Shown piece by piece: positions 4,674-13,675 of a stretch of 26,462 bases of DNA. The notes under the pieces are model-generated. The model saw only the letters and a program-made list of their open reading frames with translations, was not told where the DNA came from and searched no databases. This DNA is from JAGVVZ01 sp964373165 (GTDB taxonomy: Archaea > Aenigmatarchaeota > Aenigmatarchaeia > CG10238-14). How positions within the stretch are numbered: position 1 is the first letter of the stretch; every line of letters begins with the position of its first letter. The stretch spans positions 1-26,462 of the forward strand of contig CAYJTF010000007.1 in assembly GCA_964373165.1 (NCBI GenBank). The letters are read 5' to 3'. The translations under genes were made by a program, and so were the position numbers.

Positions 4674-6890
4674 TTAGCAACCATGAGGTCCCATACAACC
4701 TTCAGGTCTTTTTCTGTTGTTTCTAGGATTATAGAACATAATCACTGCCAATATTAACAATAAAAGGAATAAGGCTAACAAAGTAAGCCAAAACCAATCT
4801 GGTAATGAAAATATTTTTCTTGCATTCAAACTGGATGAAGCTGTATAAGTCGGAGAACCGGATGCTGTAACACTAAACTGATAAATATCTTTTCTTATAT
4901 CGCAAGGCACATCTACATACGCTTCAATTGTTCTCTTCTCTTTGGGTTTCAATTCAACATCCTGAGGAACTACTATAAACCATTCTGCACTCTCGCCAGA
5001 AACACGCAAATTAAAAACATCTTTTACTTCGCCTCTATTTGTTACGTCAAATCTTATTCTCTCTGACTCACAAATATCAACGTCATACTCCTTCTTAATT
5101 TCAATAAACGGTATTCCATCTAAAACACTGAATTGTTTGCTTAAAGAATCTGAACTGAATCTGTTAACCACAGATGATTTCATTTTAACTTCATCTTCTG
5201 CGTTTTTTGGAACTTCTATTGTGAACGCTAAATCTTTCTTTTGATCAACACCAAGCGAAAATGGCGAAATAAAATTAGTTCTGCCAAAAGCCTCTAAACT
5301 AGTACTGATTCCAGTTTCAGTGCTTCTGCCACAGTTCGATATTCTTGTCTTTATTTCTGCTAACCCTTCTGGTTTTAACTTATCATATGTCCAAAGATTG
5401 TCAACACGCAAACAATGTTCAGGCTTAACACCTAACACATCTACTCTGTCTCTCCTTATACCTCCACAGTCTTTCAATGATATTTTGGTATATTCTGTTT
5501 CTCTGCCACTGTTCTCCACTATGACTTTAACCTCATGCGTACCCGGAATCAAGTCAAAAGCTTCATAATCATAAGTTGTTGAAAATGTTTCAGAATCATC
5601 GTTTTCCAAAACTTTTTCATCTTCTCCTATATAAAAGAAATTGTTATCATCGTCCTCCACAAAGAACATTGCTCTTATTCTGTCTTTCTCTTTATCCTTC
5701 AATCCTACTCTGACTGATATATCAAAAACCTCATTCTCGTCAGCACAAATACCTGACGGAGTAACTTCAAAATCATCTATTAAAACAAATTCTATTTGTT
5801 TTTCTATTTCAAAATTATCTGTTTCTTGGTCCGAAACTGTATCCACAGAGGCAGTAATCTTTGTTATATGCACGCCATCTGATAAGCCTGATGTGCTGAA
5901 TTTGAATGAAACTGGCGATGTTTGATCTTTACTTAAAAATAATGTTTCGGAATCTTTTTCCTCTCCGTCTATATACATTTTAACCGATACTAAATGCTGA
6001 CCTGTTGGCGCATCAACTAATCTTACATTTCCATTCACCGAAATATCGTCTCCCTCATTGATTGAAGATGGTGAAGCATCCGCATCAAATACGTCAATTT
6101 TGAAAGTTGATTGTTGCGGTTTAACCGTTATCATGACTGAATCTATGCTTGTAGCGCCTCTATTGTCAGTAACCTTTAATGAAATAGCATGTAATCCCTC
6201 AGAATAAACTCTGCTAAAAGATATAGAATTGCTCAATAATATTTCCTCTTCTCTCCATTCGTACGAAACAATTTGTCCATCTGAATCGTAAGATCTACTG
6301 CCATCTAAAACAACAAACTGATTTTCAAAAACTGTTTGATCAGAACCAGAATTTGCAACTGGTCTTATGTTTTGAATGGTAGTTGTTGTAACGATTGGTG
6401 GAGTGTAGACAGGTGGCACATACACAGGTGCGGTATACACTGGCTGGGTGTAAACAGGCTGAGTGTAGACTACGGGTGCTGTATATACTGGAGGAGTGTA
6501 GACAGGTTGGGTATATACCGGCTGAACCGGTTGAGTATATGTTGGTACGGGAGTATAAGTCGGGGTAGTTGTTGTAGTGGCTCTAAAATCAGCACAAAAA
6601 CATCTTGATCTGGAATCTTTCCAGTAATCCTTGCATGATTGATCTGCAGATGAATCGCCTGTCCAAGTCCACGTTTTGCCTACAAATGACTTAGTATTAT
6701 CCTGAAAATTCCAGCACATTGCCTGGTAATAACCGCCTCCATATGAAGCGCTGCCGTATCTGTTCCCCGAGCATTTCTCGTTACATAATTGTGCCCCGTA
6801 ATGGTTTGTAGCCAAAGCTACAAATGGCAAAATCTCGAAAAACACTACCAGAAGTGTGATTATAAAGATTTTTATCAATTTACTACTCAT
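4674..6890 (-). CDS. PKD-domain surface protein with Tyr/Pro/Thr stalk
   Basis: A 738-aa type I membrane protein. Residues 1-28 are a signal peptide. Residues 36-99 form a Cys-rich domain (six cysteines, last pair CFC). Residues 105-171 are a low-complexity stalk built of YTQPV/YTPPV/YTAPV units. Residues 176-258 are a PKD domain (PVANSGSDQTV, DGSRSYDSDGQIVSYEW, LHAISLKVTDNRGATS). Several Ig/CARDB-like domains follow, then a membrane helix at about 700-721 and a cytoplasmic tail ending CMGPHGC, a possible metal-binding Cys/His motif. This looks like a cell-surface adhesin or S-layer-associated protein. The ATG at 6890 follows a weak GTGATC; its promoter region is divergent from the gene at 7020. 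It shares orientation with the secreted protein downstream. Confidence 0.8.
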   Translation of the reverse strand: MSSKLIKIFIITLLVVFFEILPFVALATNHYGAQLCNEKCSGNRYGSASYGGGYYQAMCWNFQDNTKSFVGKTWTWTGDSSADQSCKDYWKDSRSRCFCADFRATTTTTPTYTPVPTYTQPVQPVYTQPVYTPPVYTAPVVYTQPVYTQPVYTAPVYVPPVYTPPIVTTTTIQNIRPVANSGSDQTVFENQFVVLDGSRSYDSDGQIVSYEWREEEILLSNSISFSRVYSEGLHAISLKVTDNRGATSIDSVMITVKPQQSTFKIDVFDADASPSSINEGDDISVNGNVRLVDAPTGQHLVSVKMYIDGEEKDSETLFLSKDQTSPVSFKFSTSGLSDGVHITKITASVDTVSDQETDNFEIEKQIEFVLIDDFEVTPSGICADENEVFDISVRVGLKDKEKDRIRAMFFVEDDDNNFFYIGEDEKVLENDDSETFSTTYDYEAFDLIPGTHEVKVIVENSGRETEYTKISLKDCGGIRRDRVDVLGVKPEHCLRVDNLWTYDKLKPEGLAEIKTRISNCGRSTETGISTSLEAFGRTNFISPFSLGVDQKKDLAFTIEVPKNAEDEVKMKSSVVNRFSSDSLSKQFSVLDGIPFIEIKKEYDVDICESERIRFDVTNRGEVKDVFNLRVSGESAEWFIVVPQDVELKPKEKRTIEAYVDVPCDIRKDIYQFSVTASGSPTYTASSSLNARKIFSLPDWFWLTLLALFLLLLILAVIMFYNPRNNRKRPEGCMGPHGC
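6378..6578 (-). repeat. Tandem codon repeats of the YTQPV stalk
   Basis: The DNA encodes about ten degenerate copies of a 5-6-residue unit (YTxPV), visible on the plus strand as repeated blocks such as GTGTAGACAGG and GTATATACTGG. The copies vary at third positions, so the array is old or under protein-level rather than DNA-level selection. Unit number may vary between strains. Confidence 0.8.
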
Positions 6891-7019
6891 AAATGATCAC
6901 ATTATCTTTACTATTTAGTAGTAAATATACTTATAAAGATTTCTATATTTGAGAATCATGATTAATTGAAGCGGTTGTATATCCGACAAATGCATAAATC
7001 ACAAAAATATAAGCAAATT

Positions 7020-7322
7020 ATGCCCTATAATATTACAACAGTTGATCCTGCAAAACTTGGACTTAATCCGGAAGATGTGTGCGAAGGACTAAATTTATTA
7101 TTGCGTGTTTATGTTCAAGTAGAACCGCCAGCAGTAATCGAAGATAAAATGGTCTGTAAACCTCCCCTCCCCAGACGATTGGTTTTTTATGTCATCAAAA
7201 GATCTTATCCGGCCAAAACAGTTTTTGAATCTTTATTACAGAATACCGAGATATCCCCAGAAGAAGCTTACAGAATAGCAAGAGAGTATGCTGAAATAAG
7301 GAGAGAATCATTCAACGGCTGA
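7020..7322 (+). CDS. 100-aa conserved-looking protein of unknown function
   Basis: From the ATG at 7020 the product has 100 residues: MPYNITTVDPAKLGLNPEDV, then CEGLNLLLRVYVQVEPP, a basic segment KPPLPRRLVFYVIKRSYPAK and a C-terminal helix SPEEAYRIAREYAEIRRESF. I do not recognise a family. Earlier in-frame starts (TTG 6966, ATG 6990) exist, but TGCATAAATC at 6989-6998 sits about 25 nt before 7020 and would suit a leaderless start there. It ends 38-47 nt before pheS, whose promoter (TGCATAAATA, 7334-7343) seems separate. Confidence 0.55.
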   Translation: MPYNITTVDPAKLGLNPEDVCEGLNLLLRVYVQVEPPAVIEDKMVCKPPLPRRLVFYVIKRSYPAKTVFESLLQNTEISPEEAYRIAREYAEIRRESFNG

Positions 7323-7368
7323 AATACAAAAAATGCATAAATATCCTTTCATCAATATAATGAGTATT

Positions 7369-8892
7369 ATGTCTAGTGATAAAATCATTCAGCAGTTACA
7401 TGAAAATGAAAAAAGAATTTTAAAGTCATTTAAATCAAAGAAAGTTCTTTCTGCTGACGAATTGTCAAAAATAACGAAGTTGTCAAAAGAAGCCGTAGAG
7501 AAAGCAGCCGAGTGGGCAAAACAAAAAAATTTAATATCAATAAAAGAAAACGTATCTGAATTTTTAGAACTAACAATAGAGGGTCATGAATATAGTAAGA
7601 CTGGACTGCCTGAAAAAAGACTGATTTCAGTTGTAAGCAAAGGAATGGATGAAATTGAAACTCTAAAAAACAAAATTTCGCAGTTTTCTATCGGATTAGT
7701 GTGGATAAACAAAAATGGCTGGGCTGAAGTTAAAGACGGCAGAATATTAATAACGAAGGAAGGGATGGAATCTCTCAGCAGAAAATCAGATGAGGAAGAA
7801 TTGTTAGCTAAAGTTAGTAAAAATACTAAAATGTCCAGAGATTTTAAAAGGGATCTCGTAGATAAGCTAATTAGGCGTGGTTTAATAAGAGTTAGAACAG
7901 AAGTAAACAGAGAATATACTTTAACTGCATCTGGAAAAAAAATAGAATCTCAGATTAAATTGGGCAAGGAAATAGGTCAAATTACTGTTGACGTACTAAA
8001 GAAGGGAGATTGGAAAAAATATGGTCTCAGAGCATATAACGTATCAACCCCTACCGCGAAAATTCATCCTTCTAAAAAACATTTCATGACCCAAGTCATA
8101 GAATATATTAGAAAGGTATGGACAGAAATGGGATTCAAAGAAATGTCAGGTCCATTACTGGAAGTTTCATTTTGGAATTTCGATGCTTTGTATCAACCAC
8201 AAGATCATCCTGCTAGAGATTTGGCTGACACTTTTTATATGAAAGTTCCGTCAGAAGGACAATTACCTGAAGATGAGATTACACAAGCAGTGAAAGCCAC
8301 TCACGAAAACGGATGGACATGCAATTCCTTAGGATGGCAATATAATTGGAATGCAATTTTTGCAAAAAAAAGCGTTATGAGAACTCACACAACCACACTA
8401 TCAGTCAGAACATTAGCACAATTAAGAAAAGATGTTGATAAAGGTGCATTACCAGCAAAGTATTTTTCTGTGGGCAGAGTTTTTAGAAATGAGGTTCTTG
8501 ACTGGAAACATCTTGCTGAATTTTATCAAACAGATGGCATAGTTGTCGGTGAAGACGTCAATTTCAGGCATTTTTTGGCATATCTAAAAAGATATTTCGC
8601 TAAATTGGGCTTCGAAAAAGCGAGGTTCAGACCCGCATATTTTCCGTACACGGAGATGTCGACAGAAATCGAGGTATTTCATCCCGAACAAAAAAGCTGG
8701 ATCGAGTTAGGCGGTGCTGGTATGTTCAGACCAGAAGTTGTCAAACCTTTGTTAGGAAAAGATATACCTGTTTTGGCATGGGGACCTGGACTAGAAAGAC
8801 TCGTCATGATAAATTATGGCATCAAAAATATTCGAGAATTATACTGGAACGACTTGAAGCAATTAAGAGAAGCAAAAATTTGGTTAGGTTAA
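7369..8892 (+). CDS. pheS: Phenylalanyl-tRNA synthetase alpha subunit
   Basis: Archaeal/eukaryal-type PheS of 507 residues, charging tRNA-Phe with phenylalanine as the catalytic subunit of the alpha2beta2 enzyme. The N-terminal region holds winged-helix tRNA-binding modules (EKRILKSFKSKKVLSADELS and further copies). The class II catalytic domain follows: FWNFDALYQPQDHPARDL, motif 2 FRNEVLDWKHLAEFYQTDG and motif 3 GPGLERLVM. CATAAATA (7336-7343) lies about 26 nt before the ATGs at 7360 and 7369, suggesting leaderless translation; 7369 was chosen by spacing, and the 7360 start would add three residues. The stop overlaps the next start as TAATG. It heads an array that ends with pheT. Confidence 0.96.
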   Translation: MSSDKIIQQLHENEKRILKSFKSKKVLSADELSKITKLSKEAVEKAAEWAKQKNLISIKENVSEFLELTIEGHEYSKTGLPEKRLISVVSKGMDEIETLKNKISQFSIGLVWINKNGWAEVKDGRILITKEGMESLSRKSDEEELLAKVSKNTKMSRDFKRDLVDKLIRRGLIRVRTEVNREYTLTASGKKIESQIKLGKEIGQITVDVLKKGDWKKYGLRAYNVSTPTAKIHPSKKHFMTQVIEYIRKVWTEMGFKEMSGPLLEVSFWNFDALYQPQDHPARDLADTFYMKVPSEGQLPEDEITQAVKATHENGWTCNSLGWQYNWNAIFAKKSVMRTHTTTLSVRTLAQLRKDVDKGALPAKYFSVGRVFRNEVLDWKHLAEFYQTDGIVVGEDVNFRHFLAYLKRYFAKLGFEKARFRPAYFPYTEMSTEIEVFHPEQKSWIELGGAGMFRPEVVKPLLGKDIPVLAWGPGLERLVMINYGIKNIRELYWNDLKQLREAKIWLG

Positions 8893-9653
8893 TGAAGAGA
8901 ATTCTGATTAATATTGCTAAAGAAACTGGCAAGCTGTTAGAAGAGCAGTTTGATTTAGACCATTCTAGAGAAATACACGAAATCAAAGGTAAAAATGATG
9001 TTGCAACGAAAACAGATATTCTGGCTGAAAATCTTATTATCCGGAGACTAAAAGAAAATGATATCAAATGCACCGTGATATCCGAAGAATCTGGAAGAAT
9101 TGATTTGGGTGGGAGTGAATATAATATTTACATAGATCCGTTGGATGGAACGATGAATTTTTTTAACAAAATTCCAATCTATGCCACCATGCTTGCAGTT
9201 GAAAAAAATAATGAAATAATAATTGGGATAGTATACAATCCTAATACAAAAGAATTGACATTTGCAGAAAAAAATAAAGGTACATTCATTAACAACAAGA
9301 GAGTTAAAGTAAGAGACAAGGGTAGCTTAGATGACGCAATACTGGAGTTTGATTATTATTGGAATGATTCAAAAAAATCAATGGATGTATTCCTAAAATG
9401 TGTTGTGGGTAGACAGATGAGAAAATTTAATTGTATTGGATACGAGTATTCATTGCTCGCAAGTGGGAAAATAGATGTCATTGCAGGTAATTGGTCTACG
9501 CTTCATGATATGTCGCCGGGGAAGGTTATAATAGAAGAGGCTGGTGGGAAGTTTATAGATTTTTCAGGTAAACCATGGAATAAAGAAAGTATGAATGTGA
9601 TTGCTGCAAACCCTAAGTTAGCTGATCAGCTGGTAAAAATTCTACGCGATTAA
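8892..9653 (+). CDS. Inositol monophosphatase/FBPase-IV family phosphatase
   Basis: A 253-aa Mg-dependent sugar phosphatase of the IMPase superfamily. Visible metal-site motifs are EES (with the Glu expected for metal 1), DPLDGTMNF and the C-terminal LHDMSPGKVIIEEAGG. In archaea this family covers inositol-1-phosphatase, fructose-1,6-bisphosphatase class IV and sometimes NADP phosphatase; the sequence alone does not decide which. The start ATG overlaps the pheS stop by one base (TAATG), fixing the start and indicating coupled translation. It lies between pheS and pheT with two nucleotide/phosphate enzymes. Confidence 0.9.
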   Translation: MKRILINIAKETGKLLEEQFDLDHSREIHEIKGKNDVATKTDILAENLIIRRLKENDIKCTVISEESGRIDLGGSEYNIYIDPLDGTMNFFNKIPIYATMLAVEKNNEIIIGIVYNPNTKELTFAEKNKGTFINNKRVKVRDKGSLDDAILEFDYYWNDSKKSMDVFLKCVVGRQMRKFNCIGYEYSLLASGKIDVIAGNWSTLHDMSPGKVIIEEAGGKFIDFSGKPWNKESMNVIAANPKLADQLVKILRD

Positions 9654-9668
9654 TAAAAAGTGAATAAA

Positions 9669-10712
9669 ATGAAATTAAAGGCTGTATTATTTGATGTAGA
9701 TGGCGTATTGCTGGACAGTATAAAATATTATATAAGATATCTGAAAAAAGTTGCGAAAGCAATGAAACTGAAAATGCCTTCAGATAAAGAAATCAGATTT
9801 TCGTTTGGTATGCCGTGGTTTGAAGGAGTAAAGAAATTATGGCCTCATATTAACATGAAAAAATTCAAGAAAACAGACGAAGAAATATCCAGTAGGACTC
9901 CCCTTAATTTGAAGCCTTTCCCAGACGCGATAAAATCTATACATGAAATTAAAAAAACCGGCATTAAAATAGGCGTTGTGACAATGGGAAATAGAGAACA
10001 TGTCTACAAGAAAATGATCAAATCCGGATATGATCTAGAATTATTTGATTGCGTTGTGACAAGAAGTGACGTCAAAAGATCACGACCGCATCCCGATGCC
10101 ATATTATTGGCTTGTAAAAAGATGAAGATAGAACCAAAAGATGCTTTGTATGTTGGTGATACTCTACTTGACCACGAATCTGCAAAGAGGGCTGGTATAA
10201 ATTACGTATCTGTAACATGCGGAACACTGACAAAAAACGAACTTATAGAAAATAAAGTGTTAAATTTTGTAAAAGATGTTTCAGAACTACCAAAATTAAT
10301 TAATGAAAAGGAATTATTCTTTGTAAAAAAAACTGTCAGCTGCTATGTTATATTTGACAATAAATTGTTGCTGTTGAAAAGATCAGATAAAGTTGTAACA
10401 TATCCCAACAAATGGTCTGTAATACACGGCCATATTGAAGATGGCGAAACACCACTGCAAACAGCCATAAAAGAGATAAGAGAAGAGACAGGACTAAGGC
10501 CAAAACTGATAAAACAAAGACCCGCAATATTCAAAGATGAAAAATATAGCATAATCTGGGAAACTCACCAATTTCTGTTTGAATCAAAAACAGATAAAAT
10601 AAAATATGACTGGGAACATGACAATTACAAATGGATAGATCCTAAAGAAGTAAAAAAGTATGATACTATTCCTAATTTATGGAAATCTGTAGATGAGATT
10701 TTGAAAAAATGA
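9669..10712 (+). CDS. HAD phosphatase - Nudix hydrolase fusion
   Basis: About 347 residues with two catalytic domains. The N-terminal half is a HAD subfamily IA phosphatase: FDVDGVLLDS (nucleophile and acid Asp), a cap domain, GVVTMGN (motif II), RPHPDAI with a Pro-rich motif III region, and YVGDTLLDHESAKRAG (motif IV). The C-terminal half is a Nudix domain with box GHIEDGETPLQTAIKEIREE followed by TGL; Lys replaces the usual first Arg (KE instead of RE). The fusion suggests sequential cleavage of a nucleoside or sugar diphosphate and then its monophosphate; the substrate is unknown. GTG at 9660 is an alternative start. The stop overlaps the next ATG by four bases (ATGA). Confidence 0.9.
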   Translation: MKLKAVLFDVDGVLLDSIKYYIRYLKKVAKAMKLKMPSDKEIRFSFGMPWFEGVKKLWPHINMKKFKKTDEEISSRTPLNLKPFPDAIKSIHEIKKTGIKIGVVTMGNREHVYKKMIKSGYDLELFDCVVTRSDVKRSRPHPDAILLACKKMKIEPKDALYVGDTLLDHESAKRAGINYVSVTCGTLTKNELIENKVLNFVKDVSELPKLINEKELFFVKKTVSCYVIFDNKLLLLKRSDKVVTYPNKWSVIHGHIEDGETPLQTAIKEIREETGLRPKLIKQRPAIFKDEKYSIIWETHQFLFESKTDKIKYDWEHDNYKWIDPKEVKKYDTIPNLWKSVDEILKK

Positions 10713-11146
10713 AAGACGTATATTTTGCAATTTCAATATCAGGCAAAAGAGATAATCTAAATGTTGGGAAAGAAATTGTAAAGGTTTTAAAAAAAATAAA
10801 TTTCAATGTACTAAGCGAGCATATAATAAGAGACGATGCCTGGGAATATGACAGTCAATTCTCAATGCAGCACATATTTGAGAGGGACATGAAATGGATC
10901 GATCGTTCTTCCTGTTTAATAGCTGAAGTATCGTCACCAAGCTTAGGAGTTGGCTATGAAATAGCATATGCGTTGAATTTGAAGAAACCTGTATTATGCA
11001 TAATAAAAAATGAAGCGGAAAATAGGCTATCAAAGATAATCAGAGGCAATACATCATCTTATATTCGTGTTGTTTCATATAAAAATATTAAAGAAATAGA
11101 AACAATAATACGTTTATTCATAAAAGAATTCAGCCTAGGTGAATAA
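10709..11146 (+). CDS. DNPH1/nucleoside 2-deoxyribosyltransferase-like protein
   Basis: A 145-aa protein with the deoxyribosyltransferase fold. It starts KDVYFAISISGKRDN and carries the signature SCLIAEVSSPSLGVGYEIAY, close to the AEVT.PSLGVGYE motif of 2'-deoxynucleoside 5'-phosphate N-hydrolase (DNPH1/Rcl), where the Glu of GYE is catalytic. It therefore probably hydrolyses the N-glycosidic bond of a (deoxy)nucleoside monophosphate. Its ATG overlaps the stop of the HAD-Nudix gene (ATGA), and the pheT GTG follows its stop directly, so it is certainly in the same transcript. Together with HAD-Nudix it suggests nucleotide clean-up or salvage. Confidence 0.82.
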   Translation: MKDVYFAISISGKRDNLNVGKEIVKVLKKINFNVLSEHIIRDDAWEYDSQFSMQHIFERDMKWIDRSSCLIAEVSSPSLGVGYEIAYALNLKKPVLCIIKNEAENRLSKIIRGNTSSYIRVVSYKNIKEIETIIRLFIKEFSLGE

Positions 11147-12814
11147 GTGCCTGTAATAAATATAAACAGAAATGATTTTTGCAGATTAATTGGACATGAA
11201 ATACCGATGAGAACAATAGAAGAGAGAATACCAATGCTTGGCGTCGGATGGGAAGGCAGCGAAGGTGAGGAATTCTCAATTGAAGTTTTTCCCAACAGGC
11301 CTGATATGCTATCTGTTGAAGGGCTGGCTCGAGCATTCTCCTCATTCATGAATATAGAACGAGGATTGAGAGAGTACAAAGCAGAACCTGCAGAAGAATT
11401 TCTAATTGTAGTTCAACCAAAAGTTATGAACATCAGACCTTTTATTGTCTCATGCGTGGTGAAGAATGTTGATTTATCAGACGATCTTATCAAATCCATG
11501 ATACAAATGCAGGAAAAACTGCATGTTACACATTGCAGAAAAAGAAAGAAAGCTGCTATAGGCATTTACGATCTAGAAAAAATTTCATTCCCATTAACTT
11601 ACACGACAGAAAAGAAGACGTTCAGATATGTGCCTCTCGAAGAGAAACAGGAAATGAGTTTGCAAGAAATACTAGAAAAACTGCCTAAAGGAAAAGATTA
11701 TGCCTGGATATTAGAAGGCATAGATGAATATCCCATCCTGCTTGATTCCCGTGGAAAGACGTTGTCCTTTATCCCTATTTTAAATGCGGATGAAAACAAA
11801 ATTGATAATAAAACCAAAAATTTATTCATTGAGGTCACTGGAACCGATGAAAAAACTGTCAATGAAGTTTTGAATATAATAATTTCAACGTTTGGCGACA
11901 GAGGAGCCAAAATACATAAAGTGAAAATAAAGTATCCAGACACAGGCATAATATATACTCCTAATACATCACCGAAGATGATAAATCTAGAACCAAAATA
12001 TGTCAATAAAATTCTTGGTCTGAATCTTAGAAATTATGAAATAATAGAATATTTGCAGAGAATGGGTCACGATGCTGTTGAAATCAATAAAGAGAACATA
12101 GAAGTAACAATACCAATTTACAGAACTGACATAATGCATGCTATGGATATTGTAGAAGATGTTGCTATCGCTTTTGGTTATGAGAATTTCGAAGCTGTGA
12201 TACCAAACATTTCAACAATTGGAGAAGAAAATCCGCTGGAAGTATTCGCTTCCAGACTGAGGAGTTTGATGGTCGGACATGAATTGCAGGAAGTATTCAC
12301 TTTCATTCTAACCAACAAAAAGAATTTGTTCAATAAAATGAACGTAAAGGAAATGGATATAGCTGAAACTGCCAATCCTAAAACAGAAGAGTACAATGTT
12401 GTAAGAAATTGGCTCTTGCCTAGTTTAATAGAAATATTGGAAAGAAATCAGCACCACGAGTATCCACAAAATATTTTTGAAGTTGGTGATGTGGTGATTT
12501 TGAATCCTTATACTGATACTGGTACTGAAACTAAAAAAAAGCTTGCACTTGCAATGTGCCATTCAAAAACGAATTTTGCAGAGATTAAATCTGTTGTTGA
12601 AAGCATGATGAAGAACCTTGGAATAAACAACTATAAGATAGAAGAAACCGAACACAAAAGTTTTGTAGCTGGCAGATGTGCTAAGATAGGTATAGATTCA
12701 ATTGAATTAGGCGTGTTCGGAGAAATTAATCCTGTCGTTTTGGAAAATTGGAAAATGGAAATGCCCGTTTCAGCTGCAGAAATAGATATAGACTTGTTGC
12801 AAAAATTGGTTTAA
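11147..12814 (+). CDS. pheT: Phenylalanyl-tRNA synthetase beta subunit
   Basis: Archaeal-type PheT of 555 residues, the usual archaeal length (lacking the long bacterial editing extensions). It opens MPVININRNDFCRLIG, then EVFPNRPDMLSVEGLARAF (B1/B3-like region), a B3/B4 editing region with KRKKAAIGIYDLEK, a B5 region (NLEPKYVNKILGLNLRNYEI), and the catalytic-like module with ANPKTEEYNVVRNWLLPSL and FEVGDVV. The start GTG follows the preceding TAA with no gap, so translation is probably coupled. It completes PheRS with the pheS product encoded 2.25 kb upstream in the same array. Confidence 0.96.
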   Translation: MPVININRNDFCRLIGHEIPMRTIEERIPMLGVGWEGSEGEEFSIEVFPNRPDMLSVEGLARAFSSFMNIERGLREYKAEPAEEFLIVVQPKVMNIRPFIVSCVVKNVDLSDDLIKSMIQMQEKLHVTHCRKRKKAAIGIYDLEKISFPLTYTTEKKTFRYVPLEEKQEMSLQEILEKLPKGKDYAWILEGIDEYPILLDSRGKTLSFIPILNADENKIDNKTKNLFIEVTGTDEKTVNEVLNIIISTFGDRGAKIHKVKIKYPDTGIIYTPNTSPKMINLEPKYVNKILGLNLRNYEIIEYLQRMGHDAVEINKENIEVTIPIYRTDIMHAMDIVEDVAIAFGYENFEAVIPNISTIGEENPLEVFASRLRSLMVGHELQEVFTFILTNKKNLFNKMNVKEMDIAETANPKTEEYNVVRNWLLPSLIEILERNQHHEYPQNIFEVGDVVILNPYTDTGTETKKKLALAMCHSKTNFAEIKSVVESMMKNLGINNYKIEETEHKSFVAGRCAKIGIDSIELGVFGEINPVVLENWKMEMPVSAAEIDIDLLQKLV

Positions 12815-12832
12815 TTGCAATATAACAAATGC

Positions 12833-13528
12833 CTATATACCTGTATTATACAAAACATTCAGTAACTCTGTAAAATCGTCGCCCTGCATTATATATCCCC
12901 TTTCACCTTTAGTTCTTACAGCTTCTTTAGTAACATCATGCGCATTATTTACAGCTACTGCAAAACCTGATTCTTTAAGCATGGTATTATCTCCCTTGCC
13001 GTCGCCCACAGCTACCGATCTTTCTATAGGCACACCATAATACTGGCAGACATGTCTTAGATGCTTCTCTTTATTTCCGTTAACTCTTACATTAACATCT
13101 GTCAGATATCCGCCCTTAAAAACCGGCTCGTTACTAATTATTTTATCACAATAGTATGAATAAGGTGGAGTGACAAAACATGAAAATCCTCCTGTTATAA
13201 CCACCAAAGGTATACTGTGCTTCATTGTAAATTGATATATTTCCAACAAACCCGGTCTTGGAATAACAACTTTGGGTAGTAACTCATATAACCGATCTTC
13301 CCTTAGCCCATAATCAACAAACATTCTCACGCTTCTTCTATAACTTTCATCCCAAGGAACCTCCCCTCTTTCCCTTCTCGTTTGTTCCTCGTTTATTTTT
13401 AAAAAAAGATCATCATCTAACAAATATGCAATTTTGGGAAATATGTCTCCTGTGGTAGGGACTATATTACCTGGTATTGTTGCTGTAGATTCCCAGTCTA
13501 ACACAAACATTGACGGAAAGATACCCAC
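12833..13528 (-). CDS. SerB-like HAD phosphatase with DWEST nucleophile motif
   Basis: A 231-aa (or 225-aa) HAD family IB-type phosphatase. Motif I reads FVLDWESTAT, so the usual second Asp of DxDxT is Glu. Motif II is VVITGG, Lys is in GNKEKHL, and motif IV is AVGDGKGDNTMLK. The cap has charged helices (EQTRRERGEVPWDESYRRSV). The fold resembles phosphoserine phosphatase and related archaeal phosphatases; the substrate is not determined. The start is uncertain: GTG 13528 or ATG 13510. The best Shine-Dalgarno sequence (GGAGGGT, 13547-13541 on the minus strand) points instead to an ATG at 13535 in another frame. It converges on pheT, with 18 nt between the stops. Confidence 0.8.
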   Translation of the reverse strand: MGIFPSMFVLDWESTATIPGNIVPTTGDIFPKIAYLLDDDLFLKINEEQTRRERGEVPWDESYRRSVRMFVDYGLREDRLYELLPKVVIPRPGLLEIYQFTMKHSIPLVVITGGFSCFVTPPYSYYCDKIISNEPVFKGGYLTDVNVRVNGNKEKHLRHVCQYYGVPIERSVAVGDGKGDNTMLKESGFAVAVNNAHDVTKEAVRTKGERGYIMQGDDFTELLNVLYNTGI

Positions 13529-13675
13529 CGGTCATAAACTACCCTCCACTTTGTCGAGAAAATCAAGCCTAAAGCTAATATAAATTAGATTTATTGATAA
13601 CAAAAACTCAAGAAATGAAGGAATTATTCGGATTGGTAGGGCATCACATTCACTCAATATTTTTAGGTGAGCAAT

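Noticed and set aside
6336..6608. Plus-strand 90-codon frame over the surface-protein stalk
   Set aside because: Antisense of the YTQPV repeat; Trp/Cys/Arg-rich composition is an artefact of that repeat.
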